From Sweltsa coloradensis (taxonomy: Eukaryota; Arthropoda; Insecta; Plecoptera; Chloroperlidae), in contig JAMZAV010000301.1 of NCBI GenBank assembly GCA_024449915.1, positions 1-64,000 on the forward strand: DNA of 64,000 nt, given 5' to 3'. Below, in pieces: positions 31,980 through 44,549 of this stretch. How positions within the stretch are numbered: position 1 is the stretch's first letter; each line of letters opens with the position of its first letter. The notes under the pieces are model-generated. The model had not been told where the DNA came from, did no database searches, and saw only the letters and a list, made by a program, of their open reading frames with translations. The translations under genes and the position numbers were made by a program.

Positions 31980-32545
31980 AACGCTTGCCGCGTTGATGGA
32001 TGAGCTTTTTGTAAGTTTTTAGTTTGCGTAGGACCACTTTTCCACTGCAAGTGCTTTTTGAATGCATTGTAGGTGATTGTTATCAAGTTTCTATTGTTAC
32101 TTGTTAATTGTAATTATAAACCTCAAAAAACTCATATTAAAACCTTTATTTCTATGGATTCTGGCTAAATTTTTCAACTTTTTCTTTCAAAAGGTATTAC
32201 ATCACCATAACCTTAATGTCCATGTGAAATATGAACGTTGTAGCCCCCACCCGTTTGGTCAGAATCGGCCCAAATGTCACGAAAATATCGCACTAAAAAT
32301 CGAAAAAAATCGTAAAAGTACGATATTCATGAGAAATATTTCTTCGATTGTACCCAAAAACGTGGCACGTCTTAGTTCAGAGATTTCGAAGGTCCCCTAT
32401 AATTTTCATCAAGATCGCTTATCCCGTTTGCCCAATATCGTGCGAACAAACAGAGAAAAACAAACAAAAAAACACCTGAGCAAAATTTTTTGGGGGTCAG
32501 TGAAATTGAAGTCTTCGCTTTGCTCATCCAATAAGTGCGGAGGAG
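31980..32545 (+). repeat. Dispersed repeat F2, full copy 1
   Basis: Aligned with 40850-41398 over its whole length. It starts CGCGTTGATGGATGAGC and ends GAAGTCTTCGCTTTGCTC. A 203-codon frame crosses it, but its partner copy is not open, so it is not a gene. The end GAGCAAAGCGAAG (reversed) resembles the GAGCGTAGCGAACG start of repeat F1. Confidence 0.75.
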
Positions 32546-32549
32546 GGGG

Positions 32550-34150
32550 GGGGGTTCACAGTACCACCTGCACAGGGAAATTCCCCCATACCCTCCTCCT
32601 CTGCGCCTGTAAACTGTGGTTGTGCTACTGTCCCTGCATTTGTGGGACTGAAAGTACAGTATCACTAAAAGTAGTATTGATTCATTAAAACCAAGTAACA
32701 ATTAACTTTGAACGAGAATGTTAAAATTGAGTACAAAAATAAACAATTTAGTAGTTGGAAAAGGCTCTGCGATTGCGATGGCATGGCCAAGCATTCAGCA
32801 CGTAAACGTCATTCTCGTCACAGCTGCGTGGGCGTGGCCCGTATGGTTGCTAAGATGCTTGCACTAGGACGAGCGAGTCGCCTGCTGGGAGACCAACAAT
32901 CCTTGATTTTAGAGTAGAGGCGTGGGAAGAACGTTTTCCACGTGCAGAAGGAAGGGGGAGGCGGGGGGGAAACGTAAGATTGAGACTGTTTTGAGTATTT
33001 TCCTTTCTCGGAAGCTGGATGCCATACCGAACTAGTTCCAAGCTTTTGGGCTAGCAACTACTATGAGTGGGAATTGGTGGTGGGTTGGGGGGGGGGGGGG
33101 GGGGGGGGGGAGAAGAGGGAGAGAACGGCAACAAAACATTTCCTTTTCTACGAAATTCGTGGTGCATTATCATTCCAATGTAAGCTGGTGACACCAACCG
33201 GTCACGAAATCGTTAGAAAAACAATTTTCATTTCATTTATTATTTTAACCAACGGAATAATGCTAAATACCTAGGAAATACGTAAATGGATGGACTGAAT
33301 TATATGAATGTGAATCAATGGTTTCAACTGGACAAAGATTCTGTCACTTGATCGAAATTCCAATTTTTTCTCTCTCAATTTAGTAAGTTTTTGTTTGTGA
33401 AAATATCACCGTGTCAGTCACTGCCGTGAATTAATTAATTTGGTTGAGAGTTGAGACTCGACAAGTTCAAATTATTACTCTATATAGTTGCAAGTAAATA
33501 TAACTACCAATTTAATTCGAATAGTTGCTATTGTTCATTGTAAAGATATTTCGTGCACTCATTTTATTAATAATCATGCGGATGCCATTATCATTCAACA
33601 GGTGTGCCAAAAAGTAGATGCCATCATTTATTTACCTCCCACTTTGCTGAAAACAACGCTAGGTAAAATCGCCCACACACCTGCATGCCTAGCAAAGCAT
33701 CGATGCTGCTTTTGAACCCATTGGTGTATTGGAGAGGGGTAGGGGGGAGGGGGGAGCAGCTGATCTTCAACACTGATCCACATCTTATACACATGACCTA
33801 CAGTACAGCTGGGGGGCCATATATACATACACTGTCTGCACTCTGCACTTTTATTTACTACACCTCCATATTTAAATAGCATAGGCCCTACATAATTAAT
33901 GGGAAGAAATTAGTGACAGCTAAATAGGTTGTGTTAGCCTGTAGGGTAGTAGTAGTAATTGTAAATCCTCGTGTTAGAAAGATTTTCAACTTCACAAAAC
34001 AACATTTTAAATGCACAAAACACATTTAGAACTTCGCAAAATGTGCCCAACAGAAAGTTAAGTAGAATCTCCTCAGTCTACACCAATGGTTGGTAATTCC
34101 CAACCAGTTCTCTCGTTGGGGTATCTTCAAAATTCCACACACCCTGCCCC
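32550..34150. other. No gene seen; 24-base G run at 33087-33110
   Basis: The segment holds a long G homopolymer and other G-rich patches. Short frames across them are low complexity. Confidence 0.45.
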
Positions 34151-34157
34151 TCAATCT

Positions 34158-34200
34158 TTTTGCATAAATATGAGACGTTAAGCAATATCCAATCAATCAC
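34158..34200 (+). repeat. Fragment of repeat R4
   Basis: TTGCATAAATATGAGACGTT and AAGCAATATCCAATCA match the edge of the repeats at 36790-37138 and 60958-61312. A C run follows at about 34374-34387. Confidence 0.6.
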
Positions 34201-34900
34201 TTGATGCATAGCCTAAGTCTATTTTTAGTCAGCAAGCCTATGCTTCACGTGAGATAACAATACTCTCATAACCTAGAACAATCCTAACAGCAGCTATCAA
34301 ATGCAGGGTTACACAAGTGTTCCCCATGTTGTGTGAGATTTCTTATGTTTTTTAAAATTTATATTTTGAACCCCCCCCCCCCCCCCCGAACTGTCGCACG
34401 AAATAAGGAAGAGTTCTTCAAATATTGGATCCTTCAAGTTCTTAGTGACTGACTGCATTATTGAATGAAAAGGGAACTATTTGGGTCCAAAGTTAATCTA
34501 AATTAGTAACTAGCTAAGGCCAAACTTGTATCTCATACCCATCTTTGCTCATACCTATCCACAATTCCACAATATGAGTAGGTATCCTATAGCCCTAGAT
34601 TTTAATGTGTGATTGAAGTGATATAAGCAAGTTTCAGATGAATGTGAATTTTAGGTGTTGTTGCAGGTAGGTATCTTACGATAAAATGACTACTGGAAAG
34701 CGCGAGCAAAATGAAAAAAAATGGAAGTTCATTTTTTCCCACCCACAGATTTGATTTCACATTTGATTTCGTTTTTGAAAATTTGCATTTTATATCCCGA
34801 CAAATCATTGAGCACAAATCATCTGTAAGAGCATGACAATGGAAGCTGGCTACCACTTGATTCCAAAACAAGGTCGGTATGACTGGTACAGAATCACACT

Positions 34901-34985
34901 AAGTACTATTGGCTCATGTGGCTGGGCCGTGGATCCCAGAGCATGCCACTCAAGGGGAGTGGGTTCGAATCACGCATACGGCATG
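34901..34985 (+). mobile_element. tRNA-derived SINE fragment
   Basis: TTGGCTCATGTGGCTGGG and GTGGGTTCGAATCACG resemble A and B boxes at tRNA spacing. The arms are degraded. Confidence 0.5.
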
Positions 34986-35130
34986 AAAATATGTGAAACA
35001 TTTCGGATCCTTATCGATCACCAATCTTCGTTTCGTAATTCAAAATTGCATAGAAAGGGACGTCAAGCAACAAAATCACTCATCATAACAGCTGTTAGGG
35101 CCCAGCGAATAGCGATTGCCATGTATGGTG

Positions 35131-35179
35131 TGACGTCATGAGCGACAAAATGGCGACTGAAGATTTTTCAATATTTATG
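35131..35179 (+). promoter_or_regulatory. Possible promoter with first coding exon
   Basis: TGACGTCA (35131-35138, a CREB/ATF site) is followed 11 bp later by AAAATGGCGACTGAAG. The ATG at 35150 opens ten codons (MATEDFSIFM) ending at GGTAAAT, a usable donor. The layout recalls the MTEDIIM first exon of the array, but no downstream exon was found. CAAGATGGCGGC at 35765-35776 is a second YY1-like site. Confidence 0.25.
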
Positions 35180-35199
35180 GTAAATTTCCCGAAACTTTG

Positions 35200-36703
35200 C
35201 AGTAAATAACAACCAAGGATAATAAACTTTGATATCAACGATTTATGAAACGTCAAACATTCTTCGTCAAGTTGAAAATGCATTTCGAGCCTATGAGAGA
35301 CGAGCGGAACTGATCTAAATGCCACCGGGTGGCTGCGGGCATTTTGACCTTCACTACCCTTCAGTCAGTCAATCACTTGCCAACATTTTACGTAAATGAC
35401 GCACTGACGGCAATTCACAGTCATAACTACAATAACTAGGACTACGACGTACATAGACAATACATATTGAGCCTACCTTGGTTGGATTCAACCGGTGATT
35501 GTGCAAACTGCAGTCTTGCGTTGGCCGGTTAATCCTGCACAGATACGTAGGCACTAGCCTAGCCTAGCCTAGTCAAGATTGAAATGTACAGTCCAGTAGG
35601 TACACCACTGATATATATCACACGCAATTAACAATTGCGAAAGAACAATTATCAGTACAAACTATGTACTGACAATGAGTACCTGTATCGAAGTACTTTG
35701 AGGTGTAATTGTAATTTGCCGGCACGTCTTTTCATGGGGCAGCTACGTGACCCATCAAAATTGTCAAGATGGCGGCTATCTTGCACTGTGGGGTCACATC
35801 TACGTCACAGTCTTGTCTAGAAAAACGAGTGGCGTCTTATTTCGAACGCTTTACTGTTCTCAATTGATCAGGACTTGTTGACGATTGTTCTGATTTCACC
35901 AAATGTCAAAACTGATAATGAGAAATAAGAATTAATTTTTGTGTGTGTACATTTTTTCTTGCAAAGCTACGTTCTCAACATAGAGGACAACTTGATTGGT
36001 CGAAACGCGCACCGCTATTCGTGGCGAAGTGATATTTGACATTCATTTTGATGATTGTTTATTGATTTTCTTTCAACGTACATATCTGTCTATGCCTGGA
36101 TCTATGCATGCATTACTTACAATTTGGATTATTTAGAATAAGGGCGAGTCAACCGTTAGGTCATAATACGCTTCTTTAGTTTAGGGGGAAGTTGGGGGGG
36201 GGGGGGCATGCTGGTCAGAACTGTCAGAACCAGCCACGGGTAGGGGCAAGAATAGGGGGTGGGGGATTCTCACGTGTGTTTTTGTTTTTGGTCACTTGGA
36301 ACAATAGAACCTACATTTGTATCACTTTATTTATGTATTTTTTATTATTTTGTTGTGTTGTAACTACCATGCATTATGTATTTGTCACATGTGCTATGTA
36401 GTCAGTAGACTGGAAAAAGATTGAACATTCCCATTTTCATCACATCAAAAATCAAATAAATTTAAACAATATCACAATGTGACAAACCATAATCTTGTAA
36501 CTTATGATAAGCAATTATGAAAATATGAAATATATTTAAAATCCAATAACAGCTATAATCAGTCAGTCAATTAAACAGTCAATGTTCAGCTTAAATACAG
36601 TCAGTGAGTGCATTTCATATTGTGTTAATATTTTAGTACCTTTGACTATATCAATCATAAGATGTAATAGCATCTGCTAAATAAACATGATGAACTTTCT
36701 TAC
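35200..36703. other. No clear gene
   Basis: Contains a G run at about 36193-36207 and a fragment (about 36205-36265) similar to part of repeat R4 (CTGGTCAGAA, AACCAGCCAC). Confidence 0.4.
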
Positions 36704-37594
36704 CAGTGGCGGATGCAGGGAGGCGGTGGGGCGATCGCCCCCATGATTCTTTAAAATAAAATATATTATAATATTCCATAATATGTTATTGATTGGATAT
36801 TGCTTAACGTCTCATATTTATGCAACTTGGCTAATCGAGACGAAGGGAGGGACGTGAGGGATGGCGCGGGGGGGGGGTACAAGGGGGGGACAGGCCTGTG
36901 CTGGTCAGAACCAGCCACAAGCGTAAGGGGAGGGCAGGGGTTCCCCCACGTCGTGGTCGTCTCCGTCTGTATCATCATCCGTCCGTGTTGTCATTGTTGT
37001 CGCCGTCGGGGAGGTAGTCAAAGGGTAGGGGAAAGTTCCCCGACGACGACCCAGAGCTCGCCATTAGTTTCAAGGAGAAAAACTCCCCCAATCACGGGCC
37101 AAACCACGAGAAGGTTGCGAGTTGGAATTTGATGGCCCATATGTAATATGTTATTATTTTTTATTTTATTGTGCAAACAGCGTAGTGAACGGCATAGGCC
37201 TACATTTCATCACGTAGGGCGGTAGGGGAGGGTGTGAAGTTGTGTGTGGAGTGTGGAGTTATGGAGAGAATAGTTGGATCGGGATGTGATTGTGCACGCT
37301 ACAGCAGGGTACGACCTGTTGAGCTCAAGAGCTGCTTGATTTCAGTGCACGTATGCTGTGAAGTGTGAATTGTATGCTTGACATGACGACAAAACAAATT
37401 GACGCACACAAACTACATTATTTCGGTCTTGCATTCAGCCCACAACATTTTTCTAAAAAGCACCAAATGCACTCTAAAAACCTGATTTTCACAAATTTTC
37501 GCGGCCCACCCCCCCCCCCCCCGTGCCGTTCACACGGATGTACGTGCACGTGAGAATCACCTCCCCCCAAGATCATGTTCTAGATCCACCACTG
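36704..37594. mobile_element. Non-autonomous hAT element, 891 bp
   Basis: The left end is CAGTGGCGGATGCAGG and the right end, reversed, CAGTGGTGGATCTAG. Flanks TTTCTTAC and TTACTGAC agree at six of eight positions. It contains repeat R4 and a 3' part shared with the element at 61615. No transposase. Confidence 0.65.
36790..37138 (+). repeat. Repeat R4, copy 1 (inside hAT element)
   Basis: Runs from TTGATTGGATATTGCTT to GGAATTTGATGGCCC and matches 60958-61312 in reverse. It is GC-rich with CGACGACGACC and GAGGTAGTCAAAGGG. Open frames across it are not shared between copies. Confidence 0.7.
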
Positions 37595-37796
37595 TTACTG
37601 ACTACTTATAACAACAAACAGCTAGTAATTCAGGTTTAATGGTATACACACACAACACTAAAATTAGTTCCTTGCAAATATTTAAAACCCTTGTTAATAA
37701 ACTTTCTTAATCATCTCGTCATCAAACATCATTATTGTGCAATTCATCATTTTGTTCTCTACAATTTTTACATTTTAGTTTTATTTATTGAACGAG

Positions 37797-38000
37797 TGAG
37801 CGTAGCGAACGTAGTGATTTTCATTCGACTTAAACGGCCCTTATCGTTATTCTGCGTGTGTGTGTATGTGTGTGTACGTTGAAAATCAGCCGAATCGCTG
37901 AACAGATTGCGCTGAAATTTTAAACAGACATCCGGTACGAGTTTATTGAGAACTGCTAACAAAATCAGCAAGATTCATTGCGATTTAAACCTACAAGAAA
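37797..38000 (+). repeat. Dispersed repeat F1, copy 2
   Basis: Begins GAGTGAGCGTAGCGAACG and matches 16855-17090. A GTGTGTGT microsatellite lies inside (37853-37876). Confidence 0.65.
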
Positions 38001-38324
38001 TGATAAACTGAAAAATAGACTTCCAATGTTTAGAAATTACTTTAACGACAGTGTTTTAGATGTTGAAAAGATATTTTTTGTTTGTTTTTCGCCTGGCCGT
38101 GAAACACCGTGCCCATGCAAGGTCAGACGAATGTTGGACGTCAAGGTAGGCCTACCCCAAATTCCACTTGTAGATTGAGTAAACCTTGCAATATTTTCAC
38201 GTATTTCGTACTGGCTATGTTTACCATAGTAGGCCCTATTGCCACAGATGATGGACTACACTGCGTTATATGCATTTCAAAACATGTTTAATTATTTTTG
38301 AAATACAATCTAGAAATTACAAAA

Positions 38325-38400
38325 TCTTTCCCGACCAGGGGATTGAACCCACGTCTCCCACATTTCGGCTACAAGGGCGCTTTAGCCAACTAGACTAGGG
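38325..38400 (-). mobile_element. tRNA-derived SINE head
   Basis: On the minus strand TTTCCCTAGTCTAGTTGGC is followed by GTGGGTTCAATCCCC and ends GGTCGGGAAA, so the ends can pair (TTTCCC with GGGAAA) as in a tRNA acceptor stem. The element at 51181-51232 shares the second half. Confidence 0.6.
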
Positions 38401-38770
38401 AAACGCCAAAGTCGTAGTTAGACGAGTGAGCGAGTCATGTGGTGAGTACCCGGGAACATTTGCATTTAAGTTTGATAATTATATCCGTCGTATAAATAAT
38501 AGGGTATTGGTGGAAATCACTGTGCCGGAGGTTGCTGTTGTTGGCAGTCTTCAACTGAATATTCCGTGTGACTGCCGGGTCTTGCTTAGTGGTAGATTGT
38601 TGGTCCGGGAGTTGTGTAAAAGTTTAGGCCATAGTTTAGGCCAAAATGCTCCACTGTAGCCTATGATAGGCTAGGGAGGCCTAAGGTAAGGGGAAGAAAA
38701 GAAATGTTACCGGATACTCAACACATGGCTCACTCACTCGTCTAACAACGACTTTGGCGTTTCCCTAGTC
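38393..38770. repeat. 378-bp inverted repeat abutting the SINE
   Basis: About 50 bp at each end are inverted copies (GACTAGGGAAACGCCAAAG ... GTTAGACGAGTGAG). The left arm includes the 5' end of the SINE, so the arms look like two copies of a SINE start with its flank in opposite orientation. It is followed by a small imperfect tandem duplication at about 38820-38910 (TACCTTGC.TTATCAATT twice). Confidence 0.7.
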
Positions 38771-38910
38771 ATAAAGCAAGTGAAGCTACGCTGCAACGGA
38801 GCTACTGAACTAGCTTTTTTACCTTGCTTTATCAATTTTAAGAATATTATGTGTGTAGTTAGCTAGCTAGTACCTTGCATTATCAATTTCAAGAATAGTG
38901 AGTGTATGCA

Positions 38911-40404
38911 ATTTCAAATTTTTATTGAATGGATAAAACACCTGAATGCATACACTGGGAACTTCAATAAAAACTTTATATCGCATTTTCGAATATAAAA
39001 TTCATTTTACACCGAATAACTATACTTACTTTTTAGCACGAATTTAATAATTAATGTTATCATTTCTACGGAATGTTTGTTAAGCGGGCTTATACTGAAA
39101 CAGCTGTCTTATCTGCATCTGCCTTGAACCTAATCTATTGCCATATATCAAACTTTTCATTGGCTTTACACCTATAAAAGCTTCCCACTCTCATATCAGA
39201 CGACACTTTTAAGTGGGTTTCCCAGAGCAAACCACTAACCAGGTAAGATGGCAGTTCATTTTTTATTTGACCGTGTGATTCTTTGCTTGGTTTCAAACCA
39301 ACATAATTCTGCAACACTCAAACCATCAACAATCAGCATACATAGCCTACACATGTTGAAGAAGTTCACTTACAAATTGTTTCTTTAAAAACAAACACGA
39401 TTCTCGGTTTTCTAAGAGTTTTGTAACTAATTTGTATTCTGTTCTTTAGTGAGATGACGGGGGACTGTCAATGTTTCCCACGTATAAGAACGATAATTAT
39501 TTTTAACTTATACTTACTGACGGTTGGTCGTTACGTTGATAATGGTTAGATCATCAAACATCCGGTGTTGATAACAAAATACATTTTTAGGCATCGTTTT
39601 AGATATTTTTATCAACGTAGTGCAATAATTTGTTTTGACTTCCAGTAACAAAAATTGCAGTTCGTTACGAGTGGTTAAGCTAAAAACAAAGACTCTCTAT
39701 CACAATGCAGATAATACACGTATTTGTCGACGCGTGTCCAGACAATGATTCCCGGGGGTCAGTGATGAGTGAAAACACCACCTATAGTCAATAGACCCTC
39801 ATCCACTATCTCTGGTTCATTGCGTCGAATTCACTATCAAGGTTTGGTTTCGCTAGAATGTTTCTCAGAGGTGAATCCAAACTAGCTCACCTAGTCTAGA
39901 TCCGGACGATTAGTGGTCCAGGACACCGAAACGTCGACAACATCCTGGACATCTCGATATTACAGCATCCTGTTCACGTACATCATTGCTCGCACGAAGA
40001 GTGCGTGTTGCATATCGACACGATATTAGTTGCAATTTATTATTGCACGAACATAAGTTTTTGAATTTTAGATAACGGGAATTTGTAATAATATTCGGTT
40101 GTAATTAATGATTTTCGTCGAAGATGAGGTAGCACTATAAACTATTATCCGTGGCTCAGAGAGAATATTCCCAGTTATAGCTATTACTGCAGTGGATAAC
40201 TTGTATTGCAATTTATATATCATTAGGTACAAATTCATAGAAATATTGTGATTTTTAGTTATGTTTACTATTGTTTTAGACATGTACAACGCGATAACGT
40301 CAAATCGAGACAACTTATCACAACCAGCAATGATAAAATATATTTTTGTTTTATCTACGTCTTCGTTTGACAAGTTATATTCCCAGAAATCTCCAGTACT
40401 TGTA
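38911..40404. other. No clear gene
   Basis: A degenerate hammerhead-like string (CGGACGA ... CACCGAAACGTC) lies at 39903-39934. Otherwise nothing is classified. Confidence 0.35.
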
Positions 40405-40495
40405 TCTTTGGGTTTTTGGGTCACTAGAAACCCAAAGCTTGTATCGGTTCTTGTATGACACCTTTGGGTTTATGGTGTTAGAAACCCAAAGATGA
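40405..40495. repeat. Two adjacent CTTTGGGTTT / AAACCCAAAG hairpins
   Basis: The same 10-bp stem forms hairpins at about 40408-40437 and 40463-40492, so the unit is both inverted and tandem. Short and of unknown origin. Confidence 0.6.
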
Positions 40496-40573
40496 CACTC
40501 AGTTATAATTAACCTCCTACTTCTTTCTACAAGTACATTCTTTTGTTTAATTAGGTTATCAATCCAACATATA

Positions 40574-40645
40574 TTGGCCGTGGCTCAATCGATTTGGTTG
40601 CGGTTTAAGGGGCCTGGGTTCGAACTTCGAATCCATCAGTACAAG
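40574..40645 (+). mobile_element. tRNA-derived SINE fragment
   Basis: GGCCGTGGCTCAATCGATT and CCTGGGTTCGAACTTCGAA give A- and B-box-like motifs at tRNA spacing. Confidence 0.5.
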
Positions 40646-40849
40646 GCAGAAACCGTCTCGAACACGACTTAGTACGATTAAAATCGCGTAAGTCTAAGAA
40701 GACGATTATTTCGTTCAACAGGGGAAACATGATAACACGGCAACGGGCGAATCATTTACAAACGGCATTCTATGGGTTTAGTCACCAAAGTCTACATACT
40801 ATTCAAAGTTAGTACAGCGCCGACAAACTAGGCCGCTTCGCAAACGCTT

Positions 40850-41398
40850 TTTTTAGTCGCGTTGATGGATGAGCTTTTTTTGATGAGTTTTTAGTTTACG
40901 TGGGATCTCTTTACTTTTGCAAGTTCTTTTTGAACGCAATGTAGGTGATTGTTGTCAAGTTTCTGTTGTTACTTGCTAATTGTTATTATATACCTAAAAA
41001 AACTTATACTAAAACCTTTATTCTACGGATTCTGGCTACCTTTTTCAGCTTTTTTTTCAAAAGGCAATACATCACCATTACCTTAATGTCCATGTAAAAT
41101 ATGAACGTTGTAGACCCACCCGTTTGGTCAGAATCGACCCAGATATCACGAAAATATCGCATTATAAATCGAAAAAAAATCGTAAAGGTACTATATTCAT
41201 GAGAAATATATCTACGATCATACCCAAAAACGTGGCAGGTCTAAGTTCATAGATTTCAAAGGTCCCCTCCAATTTTCATTTTTTGGTCGCATTTGCCGTT
41301 TGACCGGTAGAACGCGAATAAACAGACAGAAATAAAAAAACACCCGAGCTAATTTTTTTGAGGGGTCAGTGAAATTGAAGTCTTCGCTTCGCTCAATA
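40850..41398 (+). repeat. Dispersed repeat F2, full copy 2
   Basis: Matches 31980-32545 throughout with many substitutions. It ends GAAGTCTTCGCTTCGCTCA. Confidence 0.75.
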
Positions 41399-41399
41399 A

Positions 41400-43564
41400 T
41401 ACACATTCACTCAATTCATCCACTCGCTATACGAGTGTACGTTGAAGGGTTTGACAGAAGAGTTATTGTGGGGAAGTTGGAGTGAATAGTTTGGAGTGAT
41501 GGTGAGACTTGAGAGTATTTCTCACATGCGAATGACTGTCGAGTGATGAGTGAACGAGTTATCTTGTCAACATTCGTGGGAGTGACACACACGATGCGAT
41601 TCCATGGAATCAACTAGATAATAATGGTGTTGCCGATGCAATATAATATGAAGGGTGTGGAGGCAGCACAGTCTTTCTCAGTTTCTCTTTGTAAGATGTC
41701 TGCGTTTGCCAGAATGTCAAGATATGACGGCTTTTGTAACCCCCTCTCCCCTAATTAAATTTTATGTTCTTACAGTCGGAGTCATTATTTGGCTGTACAC
41801 TTGTTACGCAGGGCTTAAATTCTAGAAATTCAATTCTAACAAACTTATAATATAATACACCATACATGTAAAAATACTACTTGTATTTGCCTGCATGGTT
41901 GGCTTCATTGCTTCCCTATAATAAGGTTAGGTCCATCGTCCGTCATCATTTGCATACACACACACACACACTTCATAATAACCAAGTGCATAAACATGAG
42001 ACTTTTAGCCCAACATCAATCAATACATAATTAGCCTGCAGTGTCAATTAATGATAGAACCTATGTTGATTTCCATGATGTTATGAAATGAGTCGTGATT
42101 GTTACGTCACTTGATGTTTTTTTACTTCTAATGAGGTATGCATTCAAATTGATGTGAGTTCTGCTATTGTTTACCGGCCGGAAGTGGCGGATAAGCGCGA
42201 CGTCCTTGACCCTGGCCTTGGCCGTGAGAGATCGCTCCTACATCAGCTGTGAGAGACAGAATGATACCGGGCCCGTGTCAGGAGCCGGTAGGCACGTTCC
42301 CACCCCCTGACACGCACGTCGACCAGGTTTCCAGTAGGAGAAACTAGGAGTTACATGTTCAAATTGAAGGCATTTCAATGGACGTATCGGGATAGAATAA
42401 TGTAGGAATTTAAAATCATAAGCCTCTTTCACAATTCGGAAAACTATCTCGTACGCGCCCTTATTTAGGACATCTCACTAGCAGAACTACATTAGTCCAA
42501 AAATTACGCCTCAGGCCTCGAACACCGGTCTTCCTGACAAGAAAGCGCAGACGTGCCGGAAGCTTTCGATGCAGCCCACTTTATCTAGGACAAAGTCAAA
42601 CATTCAACTCCACGTTTATCAAATAATGATGATAAACAACCATTCCTGCACTTAATTATTCTATTAAGATTGCATCTTTACTAATGTATAATAGCATAAT
42701 ATTATATTCCACCATTTTGGAAGATGCCAGTTCATGGAACATCAACAATCAGAAAACCAGTCACAATTTATTAATTATTTATTTATTTAACGTCTATCAT
42801 ATTCAGTTAAAAACTGATTTACAAAGGAGGACAACTAAATAAATCTAATTATTCATAGATGCAGACAACAATAACTACAGTTAAGTAAATATTTGAAATA
42901 GTAATATTACAACAACAATGTATTCAAACAAATCCAAAAAGAATATTAAATGCAATTAATTGATGAACCAAATATAAAAACGGGGAAGGGGGGGGGGGAA
43001 GAAAGGGAAAAGAAAAGAAGAAAAGAAAGAAAGAAAAATCATCAAAAAAGAAAAATGAAACGAAAAATCTTTGCCACCTGTAGGCTACACACACAAAAGT
43101 TTACCTAGTACAGTTTATCAACCAACAACTTAGTTCGATTGGTCTATATTTATACACTTAAAAAAAATAATATTGTACGAAGTGGGTAAATGTAAGTAAC
43201 ACGCGCCACGCGCCCGTATAGCCAGAAACAAGTTATGGATCTCCCGAAATAGATTATAGGTTATCGCGAGTAAACACACTGATTCTCATCAGTCGTTGAT
43301 CATTCGTCTTCATAGAAGAAACAATATGACATTTGCTTTATAGGCCTATATGACGAGCAAGGCAAATAGTGTTTCTTACTACAATCAAAGTGCCTAATCT
43401 TTGCTACAATGTTGATTTGGTGATATGAGTTGGCAAAGTTCATAACGTTTCTGTATTACTGTCTTATCTTGTGTCTTGTGTGTCTGTCTTTATCTATATT
43501 CGTGAGTGGAGTGTTACATATTATTTTGCCTTGAAACACTCAACTCTTTATTTGAACAACGTGA
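41400..43564. other. No clear gene; low-complexity tracts
   Basis: A CA repeat lies at about 41955-41970. A TTATTTATTTAACG stretch at 42770-42830 could be a LINE tail on the minus strand. A purine-rich low-complexity tract runs at 42976-43050. Confidence 0.4.
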
Positions 43565-43655
43565 ATGAAGTTGACGGGGGGATTGGCGTGGCACAGTGCT
43601 AGGGTTCGTTCGTTCGGGAAGATTCGGAATCGATCCCCATCCAATAGCACACACA
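43565..43655 (+). repeat. Degenerate tRNA-like SINE fragment
   Basis: TTGGCGTGGCACAGTGCTAGG resembles an A-box region and GGAATCGATCCCC a changed B box. Weak call. Just downstream TGGAAATTTCTGAACTGCAT occurs twice (43743 and 43792). Confidence 0.3.
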
Positions 43656-44504
43656 TCCAAGACACAATATGTACATACATCTATGCTGTGTACTCAATGC
43701 CACCACTGATGACATTGCTTTGGGGTTCCCCCGCAAAAGCCAATGGAAATTTCTGAACTGCATATCATAAATATGAGACGTAAGCATACCATGGAAATTT
43801 CTGAACTGCATAAATAAATGGAAAACGCATGCCCATTCACTTAGTTTATGTGTGTTTATGATTAATTAATTAAAATGTGTCCCCAAATTTGAAGCAACTA
43901 GATCAAAGCACTATTCTCTATTTGAGAAGTAATTAATTGACAATTTTTTGGGAGGGAGAGATGATACAAGGTCCCCGTTGCATAGGGTTTATAAAATGTA
44001 ATTTGTATAAAAAAAAATGAGTTATAAGATGGAAATGCTCAAGTCACATATGAACTTTCAACGGCACTGAAATGTCCACGTCTTGTTATGAGATGTACCC
44101 GAGGTAAGTTAGGTGTTGTAATCGTGTATATCAAATGTCGAGTCAGGGAATAATAAGATGTTACACAATACACCGCTATATGCCTGCACACGCAAGGTAG
44201 AGGTGTGAACGAACAATCGCAATTGTGGCATTTGTAGGTGTCGTAAAATCTATAACACACACGACTTCCTCCAATCTGCCAAGTATGTTCTGATAAACGC
44301 TCGTTCGGTCGTGAGTGCAAGGAAGTAGTAGGAGGAGGGAGGGGGAAGTTGAAGTTGAAGGGGGAAACGAAGGGGACTTCGTATAGGCTGATACGATAAA
44401 GTTACGTCAACACATACTGATTAGACGGGCAAAATATTGCAGACAGTTTAGTGTCATGTACGAGTTGAGTGTACTGTTAAGTGAGTTAACTTCACGGTGG
44501 AAAA

Positions 44505-44545
44505 ATGTCTCTAAAACCAAAGTATTTGTCACCATTTTCTCTCAG
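44505..44545 (+). CDS. Plausible first coding exon (MSLKPKYLSPFSL...)
   Basis: ATG in a good context (GGAAAAATGTCTC) opens 13 codons and ends CTCAG|GTAAGTGG, a near-consensus donor. The phase at the donor is 2. No TATA box is evident and no matching downstream exon was found in the next kilobases, so this is a lone signal. No family recognised. Confidence 0.3.
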
Positions 44546-44549
44546 GTAA

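Noticed and set aside
32077..32688. 203-codon plus-strand frame
   Set aside because: It lies mostly in dispersed repeat F2, whose second copy at 40850 is not open in that frame.
36800..37132. 110-codon frame rich in Gly, Arg and Pro
   Set aside because: Lies in repeat R4 inside a hAT element and is not open in the R4 copy at 60958.
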